A DNA stretch of 64,000 nucleotides from Rostrohypoxylon terebratum. Its lineage: Eukaryota; Ascomycota; Sordariomycetes; Xylariales; Hypoxylaceae. Made by a program: the position numbers and the translations under genes. Below, in pieces: positions 23,236 to 37,400 of the stretch; the first letter of the stretch is position 1, and each line of letters begins with the position of its first letter. Location of the stretch: assembly GCA_022497145.1 (NCBI GenBank), contig MU385966.1:30116-94115 (forward strand). Reading direction: 5' to 3'. A model generated the notes under the pieces. That model was not told the DNA's origin. It worked only from the letters and a program-made list of their open reading frames with translations, and did no database searches.

Positions 23236-26200
23236 CTATGAGAAGTTGACTAACTTGCTCTTGACACAGACGGCCTTCGACAGTGTCTGGATCGACCCGC
23301 TGGAAAGTAGTTCGAGCACTTGTAAAGTGGCCTCGAACTCGCGGGTAATAAAGTTTCGGATCTCGATCGCGACGAGCGAGTCGAGAGGGTAGTGGGAGAG
23401 TGAGCGCGTGACGTCGAGATCTTCTATTTCCATCATCATGACGGCAGCGAGCTTGTGTACAAGACCGTCGCAGACCACAGCCTCAGCCTCCTCGAGAGTC
23501 TTAGCTGCCTTGACGGCGGCATTGTAAGAGATGGCCTTAGCAATTCCGTTGGATGCGGCGTCGGCGGCAGCAGCGGCCTCCATGGCTTCGCGCAGATGCT
23601 TGCTCTTGGCGTCGGAGGTCCAGAAGGGTTGTTGGGAGGGAGTGATGCGCATGCCGGTGATGGTGTGGTTATTGCAGACGGTAGCGAGTTTTCCTGAAAT
23701 AGCAGCGCCGAGGAGGGCGAGCACTTCAGCTTCGCAGATGGTGTCGCTTCCCAAGTTCTTGGCGACTTCGGCGGCCTTCTCAAGGTCCTCGGCAAGATAA
23801 CCAGAGTCGGAGATGGCTGTAAGGTCGAGGGAAGAGGCGGGGAGACCTTGTGCGAGTCGGAATTGCACAAAGGCGTTGAGGAAGCAGTTGGCAGCAGCGT
23901 AAGCGGCTTGACCTCTGTTTCCAACAGCACCAGCGACGGAGGAAATAGCGACGAAGAAATCGAGAGGGGTGTCAGAGAGGGCGTTGTGGAAGTTCCAGGC
24001 ACCGTTGACCTTGGACTCGATGACCTTAGTGTATTGCTCGTACTTCATCTTCTCAAATAAGACATCCTATTTCAGGTTAGTTATGATGTATAGACAATTG
24101 GTTAGGGGAAGCGATGATGAACTTACGTCGAGAACCATAGCACCATGGACGACACCACGGACAGGGGGTAGACCTTGCAGACCGTTCTTAACGAGGTCTT
24201 CAACGGACGAAGCGCTAGCTACATCCGCGCGGCGAACAACTATCTCAGCGCCAACTTCAGCAGCTTCATCGACAAGGTCCTTGACCTTGCCAGTTACACT
24301 ACCACTTCGAGAAACAAGCACTAGATGTCGCCCACCTCGGCTGACCATCCATCGAGCCATGCTGCGACCAAGACCACCTGTACCACCGATGAGGATGTAT
24401 GTAGCATCAGCCTTGAGGAGCTGAGCAGGCTTCTTCGGTGGTGTTGCCTTGACGATGTCGTGTGCGTGAGGAACAACGACAAGCTTGCCATGTGCCTTGG
24501 CACTCTGGAGCGTCTTGAACGCAGATTCGACCTCGGATATGGGGAAGACAGTGACAGGGGAGACGGGTCGAATCTTGTTGTATCGCATCAGCTTGGCGAC
24601 ATCGGAAAGGAGCCTCTGGAGTAGCTTCGGCCTTTCGGCAGCGATAGCCATGATATCTACAGTCATGAAACTGGCGTTGTGCTCGAATTGAGTCATCTCA
24701 AGTCTCGTGCTGCTGTTGGAATCCCGGGCGCCGATGTCAATCAGGCGGCCAAACTTGTTCAGGCTGTTCCAGCTTTCCCGTAGTCCATCGCCAGTCAGGC
24801 AGTTGAGTACTACATCAACACCTAGGTTGTTGGTGGCTTGTCGGACAGCATTGCCAAAGGATAGGTTTCGGCTGTAGAAGATGTGGTCCTCGGGTATTCC
24901 GTACTCCTTGATTAAGAATTCCTTCTTCTCTGGGCTTCCGACAGTGGCGAAGACCTTCGCACCGACCATCTGGGCAAGGGAGATAGCAGCTTGCCCGACA
25001 GCACCGGCAGCAGCGTGGATGAGGACAGTCTCATCCTCACTTAGTCGGCCGAGCTCAATTAGAGAGTAATAGGCAGTGGTGTATGCTAAGGGGAGTGTTG
25101 CACCATCCTCGAATTGCATGTCTCGAGGGAGCTTGAATGCGAAAGTGGCTTTGGTGCGCGTAGATGTAGCGAAGGCGCCCTTAGTGATAGCTGCAACACG
25201 GTCACCGACGGAGATGTTCTTAACATCCTTGCCCACAGCGGTAACGATACCACTAGCTTCAACACCAAAGTCGTGCGTTGCCAACTTACCCTGAGCGGCT
25301 GTGAGGTCTCTGTGATTAACAGCGACGGCGTGAACCTTGATCTCGATGTCCTCCTCATTGAGCGGGGTTTCTGTGGCTACGTCGTCGACGAAGTGGAGAG
25401 TGTCGAGAGCACCAGCATCTCCTATAGCCATCTTGAGTTGTCGGTCAGTCTCACCAAAGGGAGTAGGTTGCTGAGCGGAAGGCTTGGTCTCCCGGTGAAC
25501 GATCTCATTCATGACAGGGTCATTAATGATCCGTGGGGTATAGAAAGCACCATCCCTCTCTTGGAACTCGAGCTCACCATTCAAGGCGCTGCTCTTACCA
25601 AAGACCGAAGTAAATACCTTGAGGATAGCCTCCGAGACCTGCTCGGTAGAAAGTTGGTTACGTCCGTCCAAGTCTAACGTGGCGAAAGGTAGTAGAGTCT
25701 CAGATCGGATTGTTCGACTCATACCAAGCATCATGTTGAGGTCTGGTGACGTCGGATTATCATACGCGCCCCGAACAACCCAAAGGGCACCCTCCACAGT
25801 GGTAAGCATCTTTTGGAGAGCCTCAAACTCATTTGCCTTGAGTTGAGACAGAAGCGGCTTGTCAATCTCGGACAAGGAGATGAGAAGCTTGCCCTCAGCT
25901 TTAGCATCGAGGAGACTGCTCGTGCCCGGAAGCTTGCCAGTCAAGCGTTGTAGGGCCTCAGCTAAGCTGAAAGCCACTTGACTCTGTAAAGAACCCTCTC
26001 CGTATACAATCTCAATGTCGGTTTCCGGGAGCTTGAGCTCATCAACGGGGACCCATTCCGAGGAGGAACTGTCAGAGTCGACGGAAACAGGGTCTAAGAT
26101 GGGTTCCCAGTCGAGCTTATAGCAAAGCTCACGGTGGGCCTCTTCAGTCTGGGTATCACGGTCTAGTATGGGGGCGATAGTGAGGTCATCAACCTTGATG

Positions 26201-29200
26201 AGGGCCTCGGAGATGTTGGCTGCCGAGGTAGCAAACATCGAAAGCTTGGTGGGTCTAGGGCTATCGGATGGGAGAGAGCCGAGGCAGTAAGCCCGGTAGG
26301 TTTGGGTGGAGTCTTCGTTGATCTCAACGATGTTCTTAGAGATAGATATGCTTGATACCGATGATGGCAGATAGATGGTATCTGGTGATTCCTTACCAAC
26401 ACTAGCGATAGGCCAGTACATAGAGATGAGGGATTCGAGGAATGAGGGCTGGATGACGGTGTTTGTGACATAGTGGTTGGGCATCTCCTTCGCGATGTCG
26501 GGGACAAGCAGGTCAGCTTGAGAGCAGGTGGCGGAAGCTTTGCAGTTGGTAACTCCTTGGAAGGTCGGGCCGTAAGCGACACCGACCTCAGACAAGTCAT
26601 CATATAGTTTGTCCATAGCAACAGGAGAGGATGCAGCATTGCTAATGTCAGCAATGGTGGATTGTAATTGGATGCGCGACGCAAGTCTCTGCCTAGCATC
26701 GTCGACACCATTGGACTCATACGCTACAACAGCGATTAAGCCCTTGCAGTGCTCCTTCCATCCCTTGCTCCTCGTCCACGAGCAGATACGGAACTCATCC
26801 CATATTTCTGAAGAGATCAGGACACCTTCTTGGTGGGGCCTGAGAGTGGTCGTCATCTCGACGTCTTCATCGGGGATGACGAGAGGGGCGATGACGGATA
26901 CATCACGAAGCTCGAACTTGTCAAAGTTGACATTGGCGGATACTGCTCGCTGGGCGGCGGCTTCAACAGCCATGGAGACAAATCCGGACATGGGGAAAAT
27001 GGTTAGAGATTGTATCCTGTGGTGCTGTAACCAAGGCAGGTCGTCTAATCGAACAATATTCCTCCATGTGGGTTCTAGGTCATTGGAGAAGTTGGCAAGG
27101 GTACCAAGTATATCATTACGCGGGGCAGTCCTGTTCTTGTGCATTTGAGTCATGCGAGACTCGTGCCAGTACTTAGACGAGTAGTTCCATGGGTAGCGTG
27201 GTAAGTCGTTCAAAAGCATTGGCGCTTTGCTCTCCTTAGGGAAGTTGACGGCTTCAAAGTTGACGGCAGCACCCTTGGCAAAGAGTGTGGCTGCAACCTC
27301 TAAGGCAGTGGAGACAGCATCCTTCTTACGTGCAAGAGCGGAAACATATGGGATCTTGGCCGCATCACCTCCAACGGTCTTAAGGATCTGCTTTAGAGGT
27401 CCTTGGAGAGCAGAGTGAGGTCCGAGTTCGACTAGCATGTTGACACCAGTCCTGTGTTCTTCCGTAGGCTCAAGCATGCTCTGGACGGCTTCGTTGAACT
27501 TGACAGGGCAGGTAAGGTTCTGGACCCAGTAGGTTGGTTCGAGCTCGCTGCCATCGAGACGTTTGCCGAGTAAGGAGGAGTGGAATTTAACATCTGTGGA
27601 AATAGGTCCTTCAAGTTGGTCGATAGATGCGTGGTATTCCTTCGCAAGGAGGTTCATGTGGTGGGAATGGTAGGCTGTGTCGACGAAAAGTTTCCTGTTG
27701 AACAGTTGCTTCTCCTCAACGATCCTCTTCAACTCGTCAATGCCAGCCTCGTCACCTGATATGGTGAGACTACTCGGACTGTTATAGCAGGCAATCTTGA
27801 CTTCTCCCTCCTTGAGTTCAGCGAGCAGGGGCTCGAACTCCTCCTTGCTGCCACCCACTGCCATCATGGAACCCTTCAGGTCGGGGTACTTCTCCTTCAG
27901 TACAGGGATGAGGCGACCTCGGTGGTAACCGATAGATACACAGGCCTCGAATGTGAGGATGCCGGCAGCGTAGGCAGCACCAATCTCTCCACTCGAGTGA
28001 CCAGCCACTGCCGTAGGTGTAATGCCCCATGATCGGAAAAGGTCCACCAAAGCTAACTGAATCGCTGTGCAAGCAGGTTGGCTGATGTGAGCTGCACCGA
28101 CATTCGAAGTCTTCTCATCTTTGCTCAGTTCCTCGACCAAGGACCAAGGGGCACCGAGAGCCTTTAAGCACTCATCCGCGTAGTCGATGGCGTGGGAGAA
28201 GACAGGGTATTGCTCATAGAGCTCACGTCCCATACCATACCACTGAGCACCCTGTCCAGTGAAGATGAAACCAATCCTCAATGGGTCAACCTCCTTGCCA
28301 GGGGAGTATTGTTGACTGTTGATGGCATCGATTAAGTCGAAGGACCTCAGGGCAGGGATAGCCACTCTCCACTGGAGGTGAGATCGACGTTGACCCAGAG
28401 TGTAGGCTACATTAGCCATCAAGTCCTTTTGGAACATCTCAGGCCTTTGCTCCAGGTAAATGACTAGTGCCTTCAATACACCTTCTAATGTGTTCTTGTC
28501 ATTCGCCGTGATAGCGAAGAGCTTCCGTCCCGGGTTGTCGTCCTTAAGGTCGGCATCGTCCTTAGCACCTCGCGTCATGAATGGAACCTTCTCAAGGACT
28601 ACATGAGCGTTGGTACCACCAAACCCAAAGTTGTTGACACTTAGGTACTTCTTGTTGCGCGGCCAAGGCCGTTGGCTGACAGGTACCTTCAAGTTCCATT
28701 TCTTCCATGGTATCTTCTCATTGGGGTATTTGAAATCGTAGTTTGGCAAAATGAAACCTCGTTCCAACATTAAAGCAGACTTAATAACTGCCACAATACC
28801 AGATGCCCCTTCGAGATGGCCGATGTTAGATTTAACCTTTTTCGTACATATACGTTAGTCATGGTCGCCGTCATATCTGACGATAGAGCACATCAATGGA
28901 TACGAGACTTACGGATCCAATGTAGAGAGGGTCACGTGGTGACCTGTTTTTTCCCAATACATTGTAGATGGCTGTAGCTTCGATCGGGTCTCCAACCCGT
29001 GTGCCTGTTCCGTGCGCTTCTACAAAGCCACAGTCGGAAGGGTTCAGTCCCGCATTGGTATAAACCTGACGCATTAATGTTTCTGTGGGCATGGGGTTAG
29101 CTGACTGGTTGTCTTACTTCTGGGCTTTTCCCGGAGAATTCATCTTACCCTGCGCATCGCCGGAAGGCATGGTAATACCAGGCGTCTTTCCATCCTGGTT

Positions 29201-30441
29201 AATGCCGCTTCCGACAATGATCGCCCTAATTTGATCATTGTCTCTGCGAGCCTGCTCAAGCGGTTTGAGAATGACCATACCACATCCTTCGCCACGACCA
29301 AATCCTGTACCTCTGCTATCGAATGAAAAGGATCGACCGGAGTCGGAAAAGAGACTGATGATGAAGTGGTCAGCTTTGGATATAGGATATAAGCAGCTAA
29401 GGTATGTCTCAAGGCTACTTACCGTGATTTAGAGAAAGAAATCCAAAACTCCGGAAGCATGTTTAGATGGCATCCACCAACAATGGCCATACTCGATTCG
29501 CCAGCGCGTAAGCTCTGGCAAGCGACATGCAGTGCAACCAGACTTGATGAGCAGGCTGTATCCGTGGTAAAACTGGGACCCCGCAGATCAAAGAAATGTG
29601 ATAATCTGTTAGATTGCATGGCGTACGCGCAACCTGGGCAACGTAATCAGCGCGGGAAACAATATGCAAGGATAATCTTTAGGACCGGCTCACCTGTGGC
29701 TTGATGCATGGGAATAGTGTCCGGGTCTCTGAACAAGTGAGATTCGTACTCGGGGAACGAGCCCCCCACAAACACACCCACCTCCTTGCCGATGATTGTA
29801 TGTTTTGGGATACCGGCATTTTCGAGCGCCTCGAAAGTGCATTCTAGGAGAAGTCGCTGTTGCGGATCCATCGAGATCGCCTCCTTCTCGGTCAAGCTGA
29901 AGAAGGGAGCGTCGAACGCTGTAAGGTCGGTGTTGAGAAAGTGACCTCCCACTGGGTTGTGCGAGCCCGCCTTGCCCGGGTTCGGATGGTAGAAACTGGC
30001 GGTGTTGAAGCGCTCTTTAGGTATCTCCGAATAGCCACTCCGAGCTCGAGCGCATAGCTCCCAGAACTCCGCCGGACTTGCCACATTTCCAGGTAGCCGG
30101 CAGGACATGCCCACTATGGCTATGGGTTGAGACTTGTCTTTGATCGAGGGAGGGGAGCTTCCGTTAAGGCCGTTGCTGGAGCCATTGGCGTGGCCGTTGC
30201 TCAGGCCGTTGGTTTGGCCAACTCGGTGACCGTTGGTGTGGCCGAAGGGCTCAGCGTGGTGCCCATTCGTGCCGTTGCTGTTTCCGTTGGCGTGCGCAGA
30301 GCCATTTGTGAAGCCGTTGGTGTGTCCATTGGTATGTCCATTCGTATGTCCATTGGTGTAGCCGTTAGTAGGAGCTCTCGAATCCTCGTGCACTCCGTTG
30401 GATGTGCCATATGCACTGCCGTTTGTGGCAGACGGTGCCAT
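23236..30441 (-). CDS. Highly reducing type I polyketide synthase
   Basis: Six exons on the minus strand: 30441-29694, 29633-29423, 29354-29149, 29082-28913, 28836-24127, 24066-23236; all phases agree, 2291 residues. Domains: an Asn/Gly/His/Thr-rich tail (1-100); KS (about 103-525; active DTACSSS Cys273, then EAHGTGT and KSNIGHLEG); AT (about 637-947; GHSSG near 725); DH (about 1020-1340); a spacer or pseudo-KR with no methyltransferase; ER (about 1590-1900; HAAAGAVGQ); KR (from about 1930; GGTGGLG, Tyr near 2069 in NRGQAAYAAAN); ACP (LDSLVAIE, Ser near 2247). There is no release domain. DH motifs depart from consensus: HRIQSLTIFP (Gly to Ser) and FLESLIS where DxxxQ/H is expected. The enzyme should build a linear, unmethylated, partly reduced chain, probably released by the hydrolase next door. 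Confidence 0.95.
30160..30366 (-). repeat. In-frame Asn-Gly repeat in the PKS N-terminus
   Basis: Tandem codons for NGHTNGHTNGHTNG and variants (residues about 26-94). Likely a flexible, length-variable leader before the KS. The antisense frame over it is a shadow. Confidence 0.85.
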
Positions 30442-32433
30442 GGCTACGGATATCGTTGCGACGGTACTATAGTGGCCGAACGTTCTCTAAGGAAAGTTGC
30501 AGAACGTGAACATCGAGTGAAGAATTGGAGTTTATATTCGTGACTCAAGGGGAACTTTCCGGACGCGTAATATGTCGTACGTCTCCGGGGTACCGGGTGG
30601 GAGGGTAGACTGTCATATGTGCCAATGGAGCCTGATATTCGGAGGATAGGAAGATCTTTCCACCCTAAGAGCGGAAGTATGGGTTGTAACTTTAGGCGAG
30701 GAACACTCCTACAGATCTCGTGGCGTCTATCGGAAACCGCTACATGGGAAACGTAGGAGCCAATAGTCCACTCGTTTTCCTGGACCATTTGTCATCCCTG
30801 ACTATCATGGCTGTGACTGTGCCGATCATATTGTCAATTTGTCTTAGACATCACACATTTACTTTCCGTGGTATCATCGATTTCAGGCCAAGACCTCGAA
30901 AAGACTTATGCAGGGGGCTGACCTGCTGGATCTGGCTACTTTGAACACGACGACGAAGACGACGACCATCTCGGCCTCGGTCTCATCTGTTGGGATCACC
31001 TTCCCGCTGAGCGGACCGTGGTTCTGTCACTGACGAACGATCAGGGTCCTCGCAAGCTTATCGTTGCGACGACATTACGATGGCCCCATAGGTGACGTGC
31101 TCGTCTTAGCGATATCGACAACAGGGACCAACGTACGTCGACATGCTCGATCTGGAAGCTCTCTTGCTTCTCCTAGGGCTACAGATCCTCGAGGCAACGA
31201 AGCAACGGGAAGCAATGCCGATCCATTTATCAATAGTGACTACATGTGCATTAATGTTAACCGAAGAAATAGATTAGAATATTAGAATGGCTAAGATTAA
31301 CAGCGTAAATAGGTGTGTTTGCAGGTTTATTTGTTTGTTTTCCGATCTCAGAAAGTCATTTCCGGAAGTTTTTTGAATCCTCTTTGGGCTAAGCCAGGTA
31401 AAAAAAAAAGTTGAGACATTGATATTGCGATGTGACAGGGGTTGAGTCGTTGCGGCAGCTCGATAAGATGCAACGAGGACTTCACGTCCCTGGCATATAC
31501 GTACCTAGAAAGGTGCTTGACAGGAGGCAAGGTAGGAATAATAGGAACAGTACACATTAGTGTACTGGCTACGTAGTATGTGGTGTAAGACGTAGTGTAG
31601 TCCTCGAGACGAACTACCACCGTAGATAGGACCCTGGACTACGCAATATGGATAGATTGTATAGTCCCACCCCGCGCCTTGGCGTCCGGCACTTTGAACT
31701 CCATTCGATGGACTGTGGCGCGGGTGGGGGCATCACTGACCTTGACCGGCTGGGAGAATATCTTCTCTACTACGTAGTGGGCTTGCTGCTGGGTCCAATG
31801 GCAGCGAGCTATACTCGACTCATCAAGTCCTTAGCATCCGGACAACATCTTGACCCCTGGATGTGCTATCTCCTCCTTCCCGGGTGGCGCCGACGCTAAT
31901 CCAGAAAGCTAACTGATATAGATATATCGTCTTTATAGACTCAATGGTAAAATTCCTAGTGTCGACATGTGTCTCAAAGGGCAAGAGCCTCAGCTTACCC
32001 GTCATAAGCCTAGGCACAGGGGTAGAAGTGAACTTTACCCACATGTCATGCAACTTGGTGCAACCAGGTGTGATAGAGAATCCCTTGGTCATCGTTGCAT
32101 GCTGTGCTGCATGGCGTGCTACAACATACCGCCAAGATCTATGTATCTAAAACAGTCTACGGACTTTTTTAAACACACCCCGGGTTAGGATTCGGACTGA
32201 CAAGGTCTCAGTTGCAATTCGGGATATACGGTATCTTCTACGTAAACCAATTCACCACGTAAGCTTTAACCTGGCTGAATCTTTCTATCCTTCAATTACA
32301 CGTACTCATCTTACTACATTCCTTGCTTCTCGAGCTTGCTTCTTATGGACGGGAACCTGCTTAACTCTTCGAAATATCGGTGTAACTTGTTGCGCGGTTC
32401 TTTGAAACCAACACACAACACACGCTTTCCATC
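30442..32433. promoter_or_regulatory. Divergent promoter region of PKS and hydrolase
   Basis: Two kilobases between the start codons of the PKS (minus) and the FSH1-type hydrolase (plus). No supported gene inside. Joint control is inferred from the arrangement; no specific operator was recognised. Confidence 0.5.
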
Positions 32434-33381
32434 ATGAAGTTCTTGTGTCTACCAGGCGCCTATGGAAGCGCTGATGTAAGTCTTCGTATCCCATGGACCA
32501 CAGTCTAACGCGCTAACATGAAGGAAAAGAAATTCCAAGTTCAACTGGGTACGAATCACAACATAATGCTGTGTAAATGTCGTTTTCGTGAAACTTACTG
32601 ACTGTCAACTTTTCGACAGCGCCGCTGGTGAAGGAGATGATGTCCGATGGCTCTGCCACATTCCGTTTCGTCGACGCGCCATGTGAAGCCGTTCCGCCAG
32701 AGGGATTCGAGGACTTCTTTGGAAAACCGCCTTACTACCGATTCATAGAGCCTGATGATAAAGAATCGAAGGATACCGATGTGCTGTCTCGAATTCGAGA
32801 TTTCCCCGAATGTGATACTGCCGAGGACACTATGCGAGAGCTCATGAAGGAAGGTGTTGCTAGCAGTGTTCTCAGTACGCACAGGGCCATCCAATATCTC
32901 TTCGAAATTTGCGATAAGGAAGGGCCGTTCGAAGGAATCATCGGCTACTCGGAGGGAGCCACGGTCGCTTCGACTTTCCTCCTCGCTGAGCAGAAACGGT
33001 TTGAAGATACCGGCAGAGTCCCCCAAATCAAGTGCGGTGTGTTCTTCGCCGGTTGGCCGCCTCTAGACCCCTCGACCTTTGCCATGGTTCTCTCAGATGA
33101 GTCTGATCTTATGATCAATATCCACACCTGTCACATTAGTAAGTTTACAACTTCGTATTCCCAACAATTTGAGAATATTATATTGGGTGTTAACAGTAAG
33201 ACTAGTTGGTTCCCTCGATCCGTACGTTGCGGGTTCGATGGCTCTCTACAACACTTGCGACCCTGACACCGCATACATCTTCGACCATGGTAAAGGACAC
33301 ACTCTTCCAAGGGAGAAGGGTGTGATCAAGGAGCTAGGGGACGTTATTCGCAACATGATGCAGGAGGCATCAACGGCATAG
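32434..33381 (+). CDS. FSH1-family serine hydrolase, probable polyketide-releasing enzyme
   Basis: Exons 32434-32475, 32524-32548 (25 bases), 32620-33138 and 33197-33381 give 256 residues. It is an alpha/beta hydrolase of the FSH1/OVCA2 group. It starts with MKFLCLPGAYGSA, the typical first strand, and carries a full catalytic triad: Ser133 in GYSEG, Asp203 in GSLDPY and His230 in HGKGHT. LovG of the lovastatin cluster, from the same broad family, releases the product from its PKS. The PKS here has no release domain and this gene is its divergent neighbour, so off-loading is the most likely role (inference). Length matches the family and no defect is seen. Confidence 0.9.
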
Positions 33382-34437
33382 TATGGCGCACATTAGATAA
33401 TAGAATTCGCCGTAGACTTATTTCTTATGGTTTTGTTTCCCGAGTCCGGTTTTCTGTATATAAACTTACTACATGCAGAAAGGGATCTGAATGCAACAGT
33501 ATAATTACCGACGCTTGCATACCTATTTTCCCAAGAAAACGAGACGGCAGCATCCAGCAAATCGGAGACCATTTAGATTTGGAATATTCCGCGCATGATG
33601 TAACTACACATAATCGAAGCCACAGCTAAGCTGTAGTGTTTTGCTTGTGATGAGAGATGAAATTGTAACAAAAGAAAATGGAATTAATATTATCTGCATA
33701 ATACGAAATCCACTTCGTAAATGACAAGCCTGCTTTTGCACTTTCACCACCTAAGCTTAGGCACTCTCGCACGCGGGAGTTGGGGAGTTGGTGGCCCTAA
33801 GTACAGGCCTAGCAAACCAGCTTGTTGATATGCCGCGTTAGCTATTGGAAAATGCATGCTTATATTGAAGATGATCGGCAGCTAGGGCACTAAGGCACTA
33901 AGGCACATCGGTACCATCTGCTAGGGGGTCTGACGATCCCTCCCAATACTCCCGAGACCTTGTACATACATCTGGTACATCTGGTACATACCTACATCTG
34001 TACGCGGATAAGGCACGACAAGGGGGGTGCCCTGCCAATGGAGTATATCGGCTCATTTATTTTAATTGATGCTTAGTGTTCTTAGTTCCTACTTGTCCCT
34101 ACCCAGTACTCAGCGGAGCGTGCCTCCGACGAACCCTATCTCGTTCCCTTCACGCTCCTTAAGGCCCTTATTCTAGGGGTCTCTTTTTTTGAACTTCATA
34201 TGATTTTGTACTTAGTGATTGCAAGATATCTTTCATTTTAAGGGTTGTGTTTGGTTTTCCATGATTTTCTTAGCTGCTGGAGGCTTTACCCTTGTCCCCC
34301 AACCTTCGGTCGTACATACGTACATACACACACTTTTCCTTTTCTTGCTAAATCCCCTAGTCAAGCATTGTTCTTGTTAGTTTATTAGTCGTTTTCACTT
34401 TGTATTGGACCTAAGTCGCGTTTCGCGCACATGCAAC
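33382..34437. other. Intergenic, ABC transporter promoter side
   Basis: No gene. It has a short tandem of TACATCTGG-like units at about 33960-34000 and a pyrimidine-rich leader before the ABC transporter start. Confidence 0.5.
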
Positions 34438-37400
34438 ATGGGTCAAGATGAAGTCAACTTGCCCGAAACCTCTAAGAGGTCGCACGACGAGGCCTCTGCC
34501 GGTCTCTCGGGACCGGCTAATCAGGATGCTCCCGTAGATGTATTGCATGAGGCTATCGTGACTACAGATCTTCCTAGGGTAGATACTGACGTCTCGATCT
34601 CCGTTGAGGAGAGTCCCCCATCACCGGGACTCGTGGGAGATTCTTCAACGATGGATCTTCTGGGAGCATCTGCTCCTCATGGTCGGACAGACTCCATAGT
34701 ATCAGGATCGTCAACAGCAGCCTCGTTGACGGAACAAGATGCTTCTCGACCTATCAGTCAACACAATTTGATAAATTTGAAACCGTCGTTATCTTCACTT
34801 GCCAAACCGCCGGAGTCGCAAGAGGGTGGAACTATACTCTCCCCTATTCCGTCAGCCTCTCCTGGAAATAGCGTCGGGCCTGCATCGCCGGTCACTGCTC
34901 CTCCGCCTGCTGCCGCCGCTGCTGCTGTCTCTCCACCAGCAACCCCCAAAGGCCAAGATGCCACACCACCAAAACAACCCTCCAAATTGAAGAAAACTTC
35001 CTCAAATTTCTTTGTAAGTTGAGTCACATGAAGTTGTCTTGGTGATGCTAATTCTGAAATAGAGGATTTTCACTTACTCAACATGGACGGACAAATTGTT
35101 TCTGTTCATCTCCGCTGCCGCTGCATGTGGTGCTGGTGTCGCATTCCCCTTAATGACAATTGTTTTTGGTATGTCATGCTCAATATCTCAGGCCTATCAC
35201 ATATAACAGACACTAATGATACAGGCCAACTTGTTGGCGCAATTGCAAGCACAAGGTCCGATTTGAGCGCCGATGGTGCCAGAGATCACTATATGTCACT
35301 CATTGACGAATATTCGTAAGTGCCTAAGTATGGTAGCTACAATCTACTAGAACTAAGCTAATCTCATGAATAGTCTCTACATGGTGTACCTCTTCGTAGC
35401 TAGATTCGTGCTGGGCTATGTCGCTACTGTAAGTTGCTGTTCTCCCTGAATAGGAGAATCACCACTAACAAACGGTGAAGTTAGGATTCCGTTCAATGAG
35501 CTTGCGTATTTCCTCGGCAATGCGCTTAGCGTACTTCAAATCTCTCCTCAGCCTGCCTGTGTCGCTTTTAGATACCCAACCCCCTGGCCAAGTCGCTGCT
35601 ATCATAACCACCACGGCAAATACTCTCCAGAATGGGATATCAGAAAAGCTAGTTTCAATAATCCAGAATATTTCCTTGTTCGTTTCATCGGTTATCATAG
35701 CTTACACCCGAAGCTGGAAGTTGAGCCTGGTGACTAGTAGTGGCTTGCTGTTAATCACGCTGACATATTGTGTCACCATACCTTTTGTCGTAAAGTGCTT
35801 GAAGCAAGTTGAGGATGCCAATATTAAAGGGTCTGCTGTGGCAAGCGAAGCATTCGGCTCCATTAGGATGGTGGCTGCATACGGAGCCGAGACCAAGATG
35901 GTGACGAAGTACAAGGAATGGGTCGACGAGGCGCAGCGCAGAGGTCTTCGACTATCCAAGATTGTTGCTCTCCAGCAAGGCATCAGTAAGTAATCCAGAT
36001 CCGGAGTTAGAAGGAGTTAACTATTTTACTAATATGACCCTCCAGTCTATTTCAGTGTCTATGGGTTAGTATTCCATACCTGGTATCTGGGCCAATATGG
36101 CCTCGTGCTAATATTTTAACAGGACCTTTGCTCTCACCTTTTGGTTCGCCGTCAAGTTGTTGCTCAATTTCGAGATTGACAATGTTGGGACCTTAATTAC
36201 GTTAGTCACCCCATTTTCTACACCATCGCCGAAGTCATAGCTTACGTATACGCAGTGTTTTGATGTGCATAATGATGATTGTGATGGGGATTGGTGGAAT
36301 CGCAGCGCCAATCTCTGCCGCTGCCCGCGCAGCGGGTGCAGCAAGTATCCTCTTCAATGGAATCGATGCGCCAAGTCAAGCCACAGCAGGTCTCAAGTAC
36401 CCTGACGTGTCAGCGACCGGAGACATAGTACTATGGGGCGTCAATTTCACGTATCCAACCAGACCAAAGCTAAAGGTTCTCGATGGGTTGAATTTGATCC
36501 TTCCGGCGGGGAAAACCACAGCCATCGTAGGCCCTTCTGGATCGGGGAAGAGTACCATTGTCGCGCTCATCGAACGATGGTACGAATTAGACGGTAACTC
36601 GGATGACAAGAAAATAGTAAGAAAATCTCCGATGATTCGTCAAACACTCAACACTGGATTACTAACTTGGTGAATTTTCATAGGTCCAACTTTTTCGCAA
36701 TGGCACGGTAAAAATAGGGGGCACCAAATTGACCGACATCGACCTCAAATGGTGGAGATCTCAAATCGGTCTCGTTCAACAGGAACCGTTTCTTTTCAAC
36801 TCGACAATCTTTCAGAACGTCGCAAATGGTTTAATAGGCACGGAATGGGAAAACGTCGATATCAGCAAGAAGAAGGAACTAGTAGAGCATGCCTGCAAAG
36901 AAGCTTTTGCCGATGAGTTCATCTCTCGTCTTCCGGAAGGATACGAGACGCACGTCGGGGACGCCGGTATCAAACTGAGTGGTGGTCAACGCCAGAGACT
37001 AGCAATCGCGCGAGCTATCGTGAAACAACCCAAGATCTTGATCTTAGATGAAGCGACAAGCTCAATTGACGTTCGCGGCGAAAAGGTTGTTCAAGCTGCT
37101 CTTGACAAGGTATCCAAGAACCGAACTACGATCATGATTGCTCATCGGCTATCCACAGTCAAGAAAGCAGATAACATTGTAGTACTGGCCAAAGGCAAGG
37201 TTGTTGAGTGGGGAACCCACGAGAACCTCATGGCTAAAGTTGGGGGACCTTACTGGCTTCTTACCAACTCTCAAAAACTGTCCATGGGAGACGCTGAATC
37301 TGCTGACACCGAATCTGAAGTCACTGATATGGAGAAGAGAACTATGGATATCATGACTCTCGATGATACCAAGGAAGAACCCCGAGATAGCGAAAGCACT

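Noticed and set aside
30127..30543. Plus-strand frame rich in Val, Gly and Ile over the PKS start
   Set aside because: Antisense of the Asn-Gly repeat; no independent support.
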